From Chlorobaculum tepidum TLS (GTDB lineage: Bacteria; Bacteroidota; Chlorobiia; Chlorobiales; Chlorobiaceae): a stretch of DNA of 64,000 nucleotides. This document shows, in pieces, positions 8,627 to 21,610 of this stretch. Within the stretch, counting starts at the first letter, position 1. Every line of letters starts with the position of its first letter. A model generated the notes under the pieces. It searched no databases. It had not been told where the DNA came from and was given only the letters and a program-made list of their open reading frames with translations. The stretch covers positions 457,501-521,500 of the forward strand of contig NC_002932.3 in assembly GCF_000006985.1 (NCBI RefSeq), in the 5' to 3' direction. The translations under genes were made by a program, and so were the position numbers.

Positions 8627-9941
8627 AGCCTGTTCAGCTAAGTGTGTAAACGGTCGTTTTCATAGAGGCACCCTTCCCTCGAATTTAATGGAAAACTGAT
8701 TGATGACCGCCCCCCAGTTTTTGATTGGCATCGTCCATTTTTTGGCAATATTCTGCATGGCAAGATAGATCAGCTTGATAATCGATTCGTCAGTCGGAAA
8801 CGAGCCTTTGGTTTTCAGCACTTTGCGCAGCGAGCGGTTCAGCGACTCGATGGCGTTGGTCGTGTAAATGACCTTCCGGATTTCTGGCAGATAATCGAAA
8901 AACGGGATGATGTGCTCCCAATGCCGCTGCCAGAGCTTGCTGACCGAGGGATATTTGCCGTCCCATTTGTCGGCGAAGAGGTGCAATGCCACTTCGGCGG
9001 CCTCGGCGGTTGGTGAGCCGTAAATCGTTTTCAGATCGGCACAGAACTCTTTGCGATCTTTCCACGATACGTATTTGACGGAGTTGCGCACCATGTGCAC
9101 CATGCACAGCTGCACCTCGGTTTTCGGAAACACCGCGGCGATGGCGTCCGGAAAGCCGACCAGCCCGTCAACGGCAGCAATCAGGATGTCCTCGACGCCC
9201 CGGTTTTTGAGTTCGGTCATGACGCTAAGCCAGAATTTGGCCCCTTCGTTCTGCGAAATCCACAGTCCCAGCAGCTCCTTGTGGCCATCCATGGTGATGG
9301 CTAAGGCCAGATAAACAGCTTTGTTACAGGCCCGTCCGTCTTGACGGCCCTTGACGACAATGCAGTCGAAAGAGACGATGGGATAGAGCGCCTCGAGCGG
9401 GCGGTTCTGCCAGGCGCGTACGTCGTCGAGCACCGCGTCGGTCACGCTGCTGATGAGCGCTTCGGAGACTTCGACCTGGTAGAGTTCCAGCAACATGGCC
9501 TGCATGTCGCGGACGCTCATGCCGCGGGCGTCCATGGCCAGGATTTTGTCGTCGAAGCCCTTGAAGCGCGTCTGGCGCTTCGGGATCAGTTGCGGCTCGA
9601 AGCTGCCGTTGCGGTCGCGCGGGGGGTGGATGGTGAACTGATCGTTTTACTGCCGTAACCGTTACGGCTGTTCCTGCTATTCGGGACGATCGGGGTGTGC
9701 TTGGGATAGCCGAGGTGTTCATCCAGTTCACCTTCGAGTGCCTTTTCGATTAAGCGCTTTTTGAACTGGTCGAACAGGCCACCTTTGTCAAAAAGGGCTT
9801 GGGGGCTGCCGCTTTCTCGCAGAAGCTGCCCGATCAGCTCGCCCTGAATGTCCGGGGTCTTGTTTTTCTTTCTGGTCATAGTTTTGCTCCTTTTTCAATG
9901 ATAGGAAACTACGACCGTTTACACACTTTATCTTACAGACC
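8627..9941 (-). mobile_element. IS256-family insertion sequence, about 1315 bp
   Basis: Bounded by imperfect terminal repeats: the inner 17 bp AGTGTGTAAACGGTCGT (8641-8657, and inverted ending near 9927) are identical and the outer part matches GnCTGT. It is flanked by a direct repeat CCCTTAGCTG at 8617-8626 and 9942-9951; 8-9 bp is usual for this family, and one base may be shared with the element end. The element has inserted into the 3' end of the GT39-like gene in the same orientation. Its transposase is frameshifted, so it is probably immobile unless helped in trans. Confidence 0.85.
8660..9879 (-). pseudogene. IS256-family (Mutator-type) transposase, one frameshift
   Basis: The N-terminus MTRKKNKTPDIQGELIGQLL and a DEHLGYPKHTP segment read in one frame from 9879 to about 9641. 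The rest (FEPQLIPKRQ..., then MDARGMSVRDMQAMLLELYQ...) is in the frame obtained by adding one base (AACGATC in place of AACGGATC). Restored, the protein is 406 residues, typical for the family. The DDE residues are visible: Asp in VSFDCIVVKG, Asp in AAVDGLVGFPDAI and Glu in TTNAIESLNRSLRK. The C-terminal 291 residues remain open from 9535. Confidence 0.88.
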
Positions 9942-10723
9942 CCCTTAGCTGGAAAGGTCGAGTGAGAGTTTTCCGGCTTATTGCGCGTATTCACTCGACT
10001 TTCAACTGAATTTGCCGAGGCTTTTCGTTTTAGGACTTCTATCCACCATTTCGAGCGCGGTGCGCCAAGCGCCTCTGCGCCCCATCGATAGCGGGACTTG
10101 TCTCTGAATATTTCGATCAGTCCTGCACGTGTGTAATATTGAGCCTTGTACTGTTTGAACCATTTGAAAAGTTGCCAATGAGAATCTTTACTTGGCGACC
10201 ATGAGGCAGGAATAGACGCAGGATCAATGTAAACGATATATGCTGGTTGAGCATTCTCTATCTCGCGGGCCATCTGTTCCTGCATTTCCAGGGAAAAGTC
10301 ATGACCTTCCATCATGGCATAGGTGTAAATATAGCCTGTGGAGGCACGCCGCCTGGAGTAAAAGTAAATCTGGGGTTCGGATCCGATGACGGCAACGTAT
10401 TCATTTTTCCCGGTATGGGATCTGATGTAATCGGCAATTTCAAGGGACTCTGGAAAGGGATTCAGGCCGTAGGTAAAGCGGCTGGCAGCGTAAGGGCTCA
10501 TCCAAAAGAGAAATGCACGCTGTTGGAACAGGGTGAAAGCCATGACAAGTCCGGCAATGAGCACCCCGATGCTGAACCTGCTCAAGTTCGACACGCGGCT
10601 TTGCAGGATAGCTGTCAAAGAATTCACGCCCAAACCAGCCCATATTGAAACAACTGGTAACAGGAGTACAAAGTAGTGAGGTCGAAAGAAGAGCCCGGGA
10701 CAAATAGCGAGAAATGAAAATAG
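9942..10723 (-). pseudogene. Middle fragment of the disrupted GT39-like gene
   Basis: Continues the GT39-like protein after the ISL3 element (FLAICPGLFFRPHYFVLLLP...), then GVNSLTAILQ and a soluble C-terminal domain containing EIADYIRSHTGKNEYVAVIGSEPQIYFYSRR, the usual extracytoplasmic tail of these enzymes. In-frame ATGs occur inside (for example 10633) but no start is expected. At the left end it runs into the IS256 terminal repeat and would pick up foreign residues until a stop at 9788. Confidence 0.8.
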
Positions 10724-12086
10724 GGTTCTTCGCAGAATATCGTGGGTAAAGGAGCGCTGGGTTACGTCATGATCCGATAGCCATGTTGAGTTTTCCGCAG
10801 TAAAACAAAATCCGGATTCGGTAACTCTCGAACCGGTGAAACCCTCTTGCAGAGGCCTTGACGATCTGAATCTTGCTGTTCAAGCCTTCGGAAACTGCGT
10901 TGGTGATCGGGTGTTTGAACCAGGTCAAGACGTTGCCGAAATGGCGCTGAAGCAGCTCTTTGACCTTCGTCAACGGAACCAGACCAACCTCATCGATCCG
11001 CTTCGACCAGTACTCGAAAAAAAACGTCCCGGCATCAGCGCAACCAAGCTGCCAGAAGGCTCGAAACATATTTTTCAACGACCACGCCTTCCCGGTTCTG
11101 AACTCCGCGTCCATCAGCTTGCCCAGCTCGGCCTGTTGCTGCTCACCCATGTTTTCCGGATTACGCAGCCAGACATATGTTGAGCCGATCAGGCGTTTGT
11201 CTCCGGCCTTGTCGAGTTGGCGACACTCCTTGCGACGCACCAGATCGACAGCCTCATTGAGATACTTGCTGATATGAAAGCGATCATGCACCAGATCGGC
11301 CTTCGGCAACAGCTCTTGAACGGCATGGATAAAGGGTTTCCACATATCGACCGAGACCGCCTTGACCCCTGCTTGCTGGCTGTCGTTCAGCGATGCAAGC
11401 AGCTCTTTGGTCGCCTCGGTCGTGCGATGCTCGACCACCTCAAGCACGCGCCTTTCGCCGAGATCAGTCAGCGTTGTGACGTCATGCTGGCCCGCCTTGA
11501 AGCTTTTTTCATCGATGCCCAGATACTCGACGGTTTCGGTTTTCCGGCGAACCAATCCTCGCTGAACGGCGCGTCGCATGATTTGATTGACGGTATGCCA
11601 GTTCAAGCGCAACAGGCGCGACGCCGCCTTGATATTGGCACAGTGCAACAACAGCTCGACGGCGAAGCTCTCGAACAGCAACGTGAAACGAGAATGCCGT
11701 GCCGCCCATGGCGCCTGAACGGTTTTGACTCCATGCTCCTTGCATTGGCAACGAGGCAAACGGGCCACCAGGATCGTCTCGAACTGCATCGTATCAAGAT
11801 GACGCCACCGCTGCTCAGCGGCATGGTCATAGATGAGGCATGATTGGCCGCAGATTGGACACTCGCCCTGCTTGCCGGTAAAGGCCAGTCTGATCTCCAC
11901 TTGCCGGCTACTCATCGACAAGTTGACGTTCTCGACTTCCCAGTTTGAGGGAAGACCTAACAGTTGGTGGTAATGGCTTGACAGGCTCTGCATGGGCGGA
12001 TCAATGTGGTTAGCTTGCTTGAATTGCACGACTACGCCAAGTTACCCATTACAGCCACATCTTTCCACGATATTCTGCGAAGAGCC
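10724..12086 (-). mobile_element. ISL3-family insertion sequence, 1363 bp
   Basis: Terminal inverted repeats GG(T/C)TCTTCGCAGAATATCGTGG sit at 10724 and, inverted, end at 12086. The flanks carry a perfect 8-bp target duplication GAAAATAG (10716-10723 and 12087-12094), the expected length for ISL3. The element contains one intact transposase gene and interrupts the GT39-like gene. A 225-bp derivative with the same ends is at 21611-21835. Intact ends and an open transposase suggest it is potentially active. Confidence 0.93.
10767..12029 (-). CDS. ISL3-family transposase
   Basis: 420 residues, full length for the family. An N-terminal zinc-binding segment has CPICGQSC near residue 57, followed by a helix-turn-helix region (LLRLNWHTVNQIMRRAV) and the DDE core: Asp in EYLGIDEKSF, Asp in AVSVDMWKPF, and Glu in AVSEGLNSKIQ near the C-terminus. 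The second methionine at 11993 (MQSLSSHYHQLL) may be the true start, because the residues before it lie close to the terminal repeat. Catalyses cut-and-paste transposition of its own element and could act in trans on the small element at 21.6 kb. Confidence 0.92.
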   Translation of the reverse strand: MQFKQANHIDPPMQSLSSHYHQLLGLPSNWEVENVNLSMSSRQVEIRLAFTGKQGECPICGQSCLIYDHAAEQRWRHLDTMQFETILVARLPRCQCKEHGVKTVQAPWAARHSRFTLLFESFAVELLLHCANIKAASRLLRLNWHTVNQIMRRAVQRGLVRRKTETVEYLGIDEKSFKAGQHDVTTLTDLGERRVLEVVEHRTTEATKELLASLNDSQQAGVKAVSVDMWKPFIHAVQELLPKADLVHDRFHISKYLNEAVDLVRRKECRQLDKAGDKRLIGSTYVWLRNPENMGEQQQAELGKLMDAEFRTGKAWSLKNMFRAFWQLGCADAGTFFFEYWSKRIDEVGLVPLTKVKELLQRHFGNVLTWFKHPITNAVSEGLNSKIQIVKASARGFHRFESYRIRILFYCGKLNMAIGS

Positions 12087-13069
12087 GAAAATAGCGATAA
12101 GATCAGGAGGAGTGTCCGAGACTTCCGCTCATCTTTGTTCCAGATGGGAGGCCGCAAGCCGATGTATGCCAAGAACCATAATGGCCAACTGTCTCTCAGT
12201 ATCAGACCAAAGTTGTTCAGGAAGTTGTATAATCCGTCTTTAAAAGATAGTTCGCTGATGTATGCTCTCGGATATTTGAAGGTCCAAAACCAGAATTGAG
12301 CAAATGAGCCGGAGGCCAGAAAGATTATGCAGACCACGGCGTAAGGTAGCAGTATGCCACTGCACAAGGCAAGCGCGTGCCAGCCAAGAGGCTTCCAGGA
12401 GAACGGCCGTCCGCCTGGGTATTGAGTGAAAAATATCACGATGCCAGCCAGGATAAAGGCGAACCCGTGCTGTTTAATGACAAAGCCCAGTCCAAGAAGA
12501 AGGCCCGCTGCGAAGAACAGCCACCATCGCCTTTTTTCGAGTGCGATAAGGAGTATCAGGAAGCCCGCCACTGCGGGCACAATGACGAAATGCTCCGCGT
12601 TTGCGAAAACGCCTTGAACCGACGGGCTTACTGACAGTACGGCAAAGCTTCCCGCCGCAGCAAGGCCGGTCAGGGGGTTGATCAGGCGGCGCGCAAGCAG
12701 AAAGATGAGAATGGAAGTTATGGCGTTTATGAGCAACAGACCTGCATGTACGCCGGTGTGTGTTTGTCCGAAGATCGAGAGCACCAAAGCGTACGCCCCA
12801 TAGATGCCGGGCAGCTTCATGCTGTAGAGGTGCTCGTAGGGAAGTAGTCCTTGGAGCATCAGCTGTGCGCCATAGGCGTACTCACCCTCATCACGCTCCA
12901 TTGGGACGTTGAGCAAATGGTACCGGATGCCAGCCACTAACAGAAGCACCGCCAGCAGGAACAACCATGCGCCATGTTCTGCGTGCCTCTTCTGCAAACG
13001 AAGCTCCTCTTCCTGCGGCTGCTCAATCTGCCGATCCCACTGTTTACTATCGCGGTTTTTTCCCGGCAT
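12087..13069 (-). pseudogene. 5' fragment of the disrupted GT39-like gene
   Basis: Encodes the first 327 residues of the GT39-like membrane glycosyltransferase, with a cytoplasmic N-terminus rich in charged residues, the DEGEYAYG first-loop motif near residue 60, and about eight hydrophobic helices. Reading on into the ISL3 end adds LRRISWKDVAVMGNLA before a stop at 12032. The last eight bases (12087-12094, GAAAATAG on the plus strand) are the target duplication. Membrane insertion of this fragment is conceivable but it lacks the C-terminal third. Confidence 0.8.
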
Positions 13070-13084
13070 GGGGTTCCATGGTTT

Positions 13085-13315
13085 GTTCCATCAGCCTGTG
13101 AGCAATTGCTGTGATGAGTGCGTTTGAGGCAAGCTTCCTTGTAGCCGTTGAACTACTGCTTCAAACCTCTGTAGCGTTCGAGGCCATCGTCAGTTGCATT
13201 CAGGGAAAGGTACTCAATATTTGGCGCGCTGCCATAACCGTTCGATGAAAACACGCTGTTGCGTACTCGTCCTTTGCCGTCCTGTAAAGCTGACTTGGTT
13301 TACTGTATGACGGCC
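13085..13315 (-). pseudogene. IS3-family transposase (OrfB) C-terminal relic
   Basis: The minus strand holds scattered pieces of the IS3 integrase core in shifting frames: DGKGRVRNSVF, then VFIERLWQRAKY, then EYLSLNATDDGLERYRGLKQ after a one-base shift, and a degraded C-terminus containing FNGYKEACLKRTHHS. At least two frameshifts and a stop are present and neither end of an element was found. It lies directly upstream of the GT39-like start at 13069, so it may have disturbed that promoter. It is a dead fragment. Confidence 0.65.
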
Positions 13316-13441
13316 CTGTTCTGGTGCCCGAACGGTATCGGAAATCTGGCGGGCACGGTGCTCTGGATGCCGAAACCGTCTGGTCTTTGCCGTGGTGGGA
13401 ACGCGCGGGGCGTGAGGGTTACACGGGGGAGGCACGGATGG

Positions 13442-14497
13442 TCAGCTCACTCTCCGAAACGCCGAGGCTTTGATTGCGGCGAAGAGCATCGTGCCGGGCG
13501 CGATGCCGAGTTCTTCGGCGGCAGAGCGGACGATTTCTGCGACAAGCGTTTTACCGCCCGATTCGAGCACCACGCCTTTTCGCCCGTCCGAGTCGAAGAG
13601 TTCGGCGACACGGCATTCGAGCAGGTTGCGGGCGCTGATGGCTTCGGGGTGCTGCTTGAAGAGGATGATGTCGCGCGAGGAGAGTTCAAACAGCGACTCC
13701 TCGCCGGTGCGACCTTCCGAAATGATAAGGTGGCCGTTGCCCCACGGGTAGTGGAAGAGGCCGTCTTTCTGTGTCGCGCCGTCGAGGCGGAGCAGGTTGA
13801 GGTAGCCGCGCGGGTTGGTGGCCATGCCGGTTCGGGCCAGCTCGTCGGGGGTCGAGATGCCCGCCAGCCGCCCGTCGCGGACGACCAGCACCCGTTCGGT
13901 CATGAGCTGCATTTCGGTCAGCGAGTGCGAAATGAAGAGGCACGGAATGCCGAACTCCGCGCTGACGCTGCGCAGGTAGGGGATGATCTGGTAGCGGAGC
14001 GAGTCGTCGAGCGCCGAGAGCGGCTCATCCATCACGAGCAGGCGCGGGTTTGCGAGCACGGCGCGGCCCAATGCTACGCGCTGTTTTTCGCCGCCGGAGA
14101 GCTTGCCCACGCCGCGACCGACCAGATGCCCCAGATTGAGCACCTCGATGATCGCCTCTGGCCTGATACGCCGTTCCGAAGGGCGGCAGCGCTTGTAGCC
14201 GTAGAGCAGGTTCGACTTGACGCCGAGGTGCGGAAAGAGCGTCGCTTGCTGGAACACGATTGAGATACGCCGCTTTTCGGGTGAGAGATCGATCTTTTTC
14301 CGGCTGCTGAACAGGCACGTATCGTCGAGGTAAATCTCTCCTGCATAAGGTTTTATCAATCCCGCAATCAGATGCACGAGCGTCGATTTGCCGCTGCCTG
14401 ATGCGCCGAAGATGCCGACCCGCTCGCCCGAAATTTCGGTTTTTAGCTTCAGGGAAAAGTCGCCCAGCCTCTTTTCGATGTCGATGCAGAGCTTCAC
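13442..14497 (-). CDS. modC: Molybdate ABC transporter ATP-binding protein ModC
   Basis: 351 residues. The ATPase domain has Walker A GASGSGKST (about residue 30), signature LSGGEKQRVALGRA (about 133) and Walker B LLVMDEPLSALD, followed by a C-terminal TOBE (molybdate-binding) domain of about 110 residues, the arrangement specific to ModC. Its start overlaps the modB stop by 4 bp (ATGA), implying translational coupling. It powers import of molybdate through ModB, feeding cofactor synthesis for enzymes such as the PsrA-type oxidoreductase at 50-53 kb. Confidence 0.92.
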   Translation of the reverse strand: MKLCIDIEKRLGDFSLKLKTEISGERVGIFGASGSGKSTLVHLIAGLIKPYAGEIYLDDTCLFSSRKKIDLSPEKRRISIVFQQATLFPHLGVKSNLLYGYKRCRPSERRIRPEAIIEVLNLGHLVGRGVGKLSGGEKQRVALGRAVLANPRLLVMDEPLSALDDSLRYQIIPYLRSVSAEFGIPCLFISHSLTEMQLMTERVLVVRDGRLAGISTPDELARTGMATNPRGYLNLLRLDGATQKDGLFHYPWGNGHLIISEGRTGEESLFELSSRDIILFKQHPEAISARNLLECRVAELFDSDGRKGVVLESGGKTLVAEIVRSAAEELGIAPGTMLFAAIKASAFRRVS

Positions 14498-15180
14498 GCT
14501 TTTCCTCCGTGTTCAAGTTTTTTGCCGATCAGTTCGTGCAAAAAGAGCACGGAGACCGAGAGCGCGATGGAGACCAGGCAGAGCGAGAGGGCCATCGAGG
14601 TGCCCGCCGGGGAGCTGGCGTAGTCGTAGATGGCGAGCGGAATGGTTTGCGTGAGGCCGGGAATGTTGCCCGCCACGATGATCGTCGCGCCGAATTCGCC
14701 GAGGCTGCGGGCGAACATGAGCGATGATCCGGCCACCATGCCCCGGAACGAGAGCGGCAAAATGACTGTTGCGAGCGTGTCGTACCACGGCGCGCCGAGG
14801 CTGCGCGAGGCGTCGATGAGCTGCTGGTCAATCGACTCCATGCCGAGCCGGATCGAGCGCACCAGCAGCGGAAAGCCGACCGTGGCCGAGGCGAGCACGG
14901 CGGCTTTCCAGGTGAAGACCAGCTCGATGCCGACAGACGAAAGCGCCTGACCGATCCAGCCGTTGCGCCCCAGCATGAGCAAGAGGAAGTAGCCGATCAC
15001 CACCGGTGGCAGGGTGAGTGGCAGGTTGACCAGCACTTCGAGCAGCACCTTGCCGCGAAAGCGCTTGAAGACCATCACCCACGCCGTCGCGAAGCCGAAC
15101 GGCAGCGAGAGCGCCGTGGCGGTGACAGCGACCTTCATCGAGAGCGCAATGGCCGAGAAATCTTCGGGCGTCAGGTGCAT
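14494..15180 (-). CDS. modB: Molybdate ABC transporter permease ModB
   Basis: 228-residue inner-membrane permease with about five helices and the EAA-type loop DASRSLGAPWYDTLATVILP that docks with the ATPase. Starts MHLTPEDFSAIALSMKVAV and overlaps modC at its 3' end. Lies 19 bp after modA in the order modD-modA-modB-modC on the minus strand. Length and sequence are normal. Confidence 0.92.
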   Translation of the reverse strand: MHLTPEDFSAIALSMKVAVTATALSLPFGFATAWVMVFKRFRGKVLLEVLVNLPLTLPPVVIGYFLLLMLGRNGWIGQALSSVGIELVFTWKAAVLASATVGFPLLVRSIRLGMESIDQQLIDASRSLGAPWYDTLATVILPLSFRGMVAGSSLMFARSLGEFGATIIVAGNIPGLTQTIPLAIYDYASSPAGTSMALSLCLVSIALSVSVLFLHELIGKKLEHGGKA

Positions 15181-15199
15181 GGTTTGTCGCTGAGGCTTT

Positions 15200-15962
15200 T
15201 TACTTCACGGTGAAGCCATATTTCTTCAGAATCGCCGTGGCCTCTTTGCCCTTCAGCCAGGCATAGAAGCTTTTGGCGTCGGCGTTTTTCGCGCCAGCGA
15301 CGGTCAGCGCAACCGGATAGACGACTTCGGGATAAAGGTTTGCGGGCACGGTGAAAAGTATCCGGGCTTTCTTCGCCATGAGCGCGTCGGTGCGATAGAC
15401 GAAGGAGCCGTCAACCTCGCCAAGCTCGGCGTACATCAGGCTTTCGCGCACACCCTTGGCTATGATGAGCTTGCCCGCGAGCGTCTGTTTGAGTCCGGCT
15501 TTCACGATAGCCTGATCGCGTACTTTCCGGCGGGCACGCTTTTTGGGCTGCCGATGCCGATTTTGCCGAGCCTGGTCAGGTCGCTCATGCTCTTGATTTT
15601 CTGCGTGGTCGCGCCCGCGAACACCAGGTCGTTGAAGGCGAAGGTGCGGATGCTCGCTGCATCGACGAGGTTCTTCTCTTTCAGGTAGTTCATCCACTTG
15701 ACGTTTGCCGAAATGAAAAGGTCCGCCGGAGCGCCCTGTTCGATCTGCTTGGCGAGCGCCCCCGCAGGAGCATAGTTTTTCTGGAAGGTCGTGCCCGGAT
15801 GAGATTTCGTGTACACGTCGGTCATCTCGTTGATGGCGTCTTTGAGGCTCGTCGCCACGGAGAGGTTGGGTTGATCTGTCCGGCAAGCGCCGGTATGCTC
15901 GTCAGTATGACGACGTTGAGCGCGATGCCGATGGCGCGGATGAAGTGCTTCAAGGTTTGCAT
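15200..15962 (-). pseudogene. modA: Molybdate-binding periplasmic protein ModA, two apparent frameshifts
   Basis: Starts ATG 15962 with a signal peptide (MQTLKHFIRAIGIALNVVIL...ALAG). The mature protein begins in a second frame (NLSVATSLKDAINEMTDVYT, about 15870 to 15535) and ends in a third (DQAIVKAGLKQTLAGKLIIA... to KKYGFTVK). Each change is explained by one missing base, near 15865 and near 15533. Adding both bases gives exactly 255 codons, normal for ModA. All expected segments are present, including GAPADLFISANVKWM and PAGKYA. Its partners modB, modC and modD are intact, so either modA is newly inactivated or two bases are sequencing errors. Confidence 0.85.
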
Positions 15963-15974
15963 GATTCGGGTTTG

Positions 15975-16832
15975 TCAGTTGGATTTTACTGGCAAGATCG
16001 AGGTCGAAATGTCGGCAGGTTTGCCGAAGTAAACCGAGGAGAGCACGATGATGTCGATGCCGGTGGCGGCGTACGCGGCGGCGTTTTCGCCGTTGATGCC
16101 GCCGGCCGCCGAGACTGCCACGCCGGGAAAGCGGCTGCGGATTTCCGAGACCAGCGCCGCGAGTTCGGCGACCGGCATCTTGTCCACCTGCACCACGTCC
16201 GCGCCCGCCGCCGCGATGCGGAGCGCCTCGACGGCGCTGTCCGCCTCGACGAGAATTTTCTGTTCCGGCGCGAGCTTTTTCAGATCGGAGAGCTTGTCGA
16301 GGAACGGATCGAGTCCGCCAAGAAAGACGGTGTGCTGGCTGAAGACAAGGATCGATTCGGAGAGGCCGAGGCGGTGGGGAAACGCGCCGCCTGCCATGAT
16401 CGCCTTCATGGCGATCTTTTTGGTGCCGGGAAAGGATTTGCGCGTCGTGACGACGTTGATGCCGGGGTTGGCGGCGCGGGCGCGTTCGACGATGGTCGCG
16501 GTGCGCGTCGAGATGCCGGAGGCGTATTCGAGCAGGTTCATCGCCACCTTCCAGCCCGCGTGCAGCGCCGCCGCCGGGCCGGAAGCTCTCAGAATCTCCG
16601 TGCCCGGCGCAGCAATCGTGCCGGACGGAAGCATCGAGAGCACCTCGGCACCGCACTTCGCGAGCACCCGCCCGGCCTCCTCGGTGCAACAGAGCACCGT
16701 CCGGTCGCGCGTGGTGAAGGTTATCTCGCCCGGTTCATCGCCGATGCCGAGCAGGGTGGTGGTCAAGTCGCCATAAGGCACGTCTTCTTCGATATATCGC
16801 TCGATTTCGCTGTCGGGGGTGAGGCTGTACAT
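15975..16832 (-). CDS. modD: ModD, molybdenum-locus homologue of nicotinate-nucleotide pyrophosphorylase
   Basis: 285 residues of the QPRTase fold. TTRKSFPGTKKIAMKAIMAGG replaces the TRKTxPG segment of NadC, followed by HRLGLSESILVF, a pattern typical of ModD. The C-terminal barrel motifs VQVDKMPVAEL and VSAAGGINGENAAAYAATG are present. ModD proteins are found in molybdate operons, but their reaction is not firmly established. First gene of modDABC, ending 12 bp before modA. The upstream region holds a candidate operator (16954-16979). Confidence 0.88.
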   Translation of the reverse strand: MYSLTPDSEIERYIEEDVPYGDLTTTLLGIGDEPGEITFTTRDRTVLCCTEEAGRVLAKCGAEVLSMLPSGTIAAPGTEILRASGPAAALHAGWKVAMNLLEYASGISTRTATIVERARAANPGINVVTTRKSFPGTKKIAMKAIMAGGAFPHRLGLSESILVFSQHTVFLGGLDPFLDKLSDLKKLAPEQKILVEADSAVEALRIAAAGADVVQVDKMPVAELAALVSEIRSRFPGVAVSAAGGINGENAAAYAATGIDIIVLSSVYFGKPADISTSILPVKSN

Positions 16833-16953
16833 TCGTGAATATTTTAGAACGTTATGTGATTTCTGTTATAGCGTAAAGCGCAGGTTCTGGAATTTCTGTG
16901 TCGTCCGCGTAATTGTTCTGTTTTCGTTGTTTTGGTCAATAATCCTGATAAAT

Positions 16954-16979
16954 TTAGGGATTAATGCGATTAATCCTAA
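16954..16979. promoter_or_regulatory. Inverted repeat upstream of modD, candidate operator
   Basis: TTAGGGATTAA-TGCGA-TTAATCCTAA: two half-sites related as TTAGGATTAA inverted, with one extra G in the left arm. A further AATCCT half-site is at 16941-16946. It lies about 120 bp before the modD start and 300 bp before lolD, in a 445-bp region with no convincing gene. It does not match the E. coli ModE box. A regulator of the mod operon is the simplest reading, but this is inference. Confidence 0.4.
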
Positions 16980-17277
16980 GAATATTTGTGTTGCGCGTCG
17001 CTATGGCTTTGAAAAACTTACGGATATGTTGTCGCGCCTGTTTTCGGTATGTTTTACGGGAAATAACGAATTCTTCCTGACATTGGCAAAAGTGTCCCGG
17101 CGCGATGGATTGTCGGGTGGAATGGAGGCTCCTGATCTGACTTCTTGTTCAGCGCAGTTGTTGCCGGGTAATAAACGGCGCTTTTTTCTTATACTTCAGA
17201 GCGCCCGGGGAAGAGGAGTCTGATTTCGATTTCGATGGAGGGGGCGTGATCCGTAACGATGAACCAGACCCAACTCG

Positions 17278-17991
17278 ATGGCTGAAACGATTCTCAGGCT
17301 TAAAGGAATCCGCAAGGAACTCGAACTGTCGAGGGATGTGCGCCAGACGATCCTTCCCAACCTTTCGCTGGAGATTTTCGAAGGTGAATTTGTGGCCATT
17401 ACCGGGCCGTCCGGATCGGGCAAATCGACGCTGCTCTACATCATGGGCGGCCTCGACAAGCCGACTTTTGGCAAGGTGTGGCTCGACGGTCAGGAGATTA
17501 CCGGCCTCGACGAGGCGGAGATGACCGTCATCCGCAACCGGAAGATCGGCTTTATCTACCAGTTCCACTTTCTTTTACCGGAGTTCAGCGCGGTCGATAA
17601 CGTCATGATGCCAATGCTGATTCGCCGCAAGTATGGCAAGAAGGAGATTCGCGAGCGGGCGATGAAGCTGCTCGACATGGTTGGCCTCGAAGACAAATAC
17701 ACCAACAAGCCCAACCAGCTCTCCGGCGGACAGCAGCAGCGCGTGGCGATTGCCAGGGCGCTGGCCAACGAACCGAAGGTGCTGCTCGGCGACGAGCCGA
17801 CCGGCAACCTCGATTCGCGCTCGGCCAATAACGTGTATGAACTTTTCGCCCGCCTGAATTGCGAACTGAACCAAACCGTGATTGTCGTCACCCACGACGA
17901 AGATTTCGCCAATCGTGCGGGTCGCCGCATTCACCTCGTTGACGGCAAGATCGAGAGCGATTCGCGCACACCCCGGCAAGCAACCGCCTGA
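17278..17991 (+). CDS. lolD: Lipoprotein-releasing ABC transporter ATPase LolD
   Basis: 237 residues of the MacB/LolD ATPase class: Walker [10 protein letters not shown] (about residue 43), the characteristic Q-loop [19 protein letters not shown] (about 88), signature [15 protein letters not shown] and Walker [13 protein letters not shown]. It drives release of lipoproteins from the inner membrane by LolCE, which is not encoded here. An 8-codon frame (MNQTQLDG, from 17250) overlaps the start and could couple translation, a weak point. Followed by cruA after 19 bp. Confidence 0.88.
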
Positions 17992-18010
17992 AACCACGGA
18001 GAACCGATCC

Positions 18011-21579
<3,569 letters not shown>

Positions 21580-21610
21580 GGGTGGATGTACGGTTATAAA
21601 ATCAGAATCA

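Larger units (their letters stand above)
8526..13069 (-). pseudogene. GT39-like glycosyltransferase gene split by two insertion sequences
   Basis: The ancestral gene runs from ATG 13069 to 12087, resumes at 10715 after the ISL3 element and one 8-bp target copy, continues to 9942, and resumes at 8616 after the IS256 element, ending TAG at 8526. The joined pieces total 1848 bases, exactly 616 codons, with no internal stop. This restores LSLFSFLAICPG across the first junction and PAKGISKNN across the second. The N-terminus shows the acidic loop of ArnT/PMT-type GT-C enzymes (MERDEGEYAYGAQL) and many helices; the restored RPHYFVLLLPV also fits the family. As it stands, no full protein can be made. 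Confidence 0.85.

Noticed and set aside
16819-17223. Open frame of 134 codons between modD and lolD
   Set aside because: Composition is not coding-like (many Phe, Arg, Cys without pattern), it overlaps the modD start and the candidate operator, and no ribosome site or similarity was seen.
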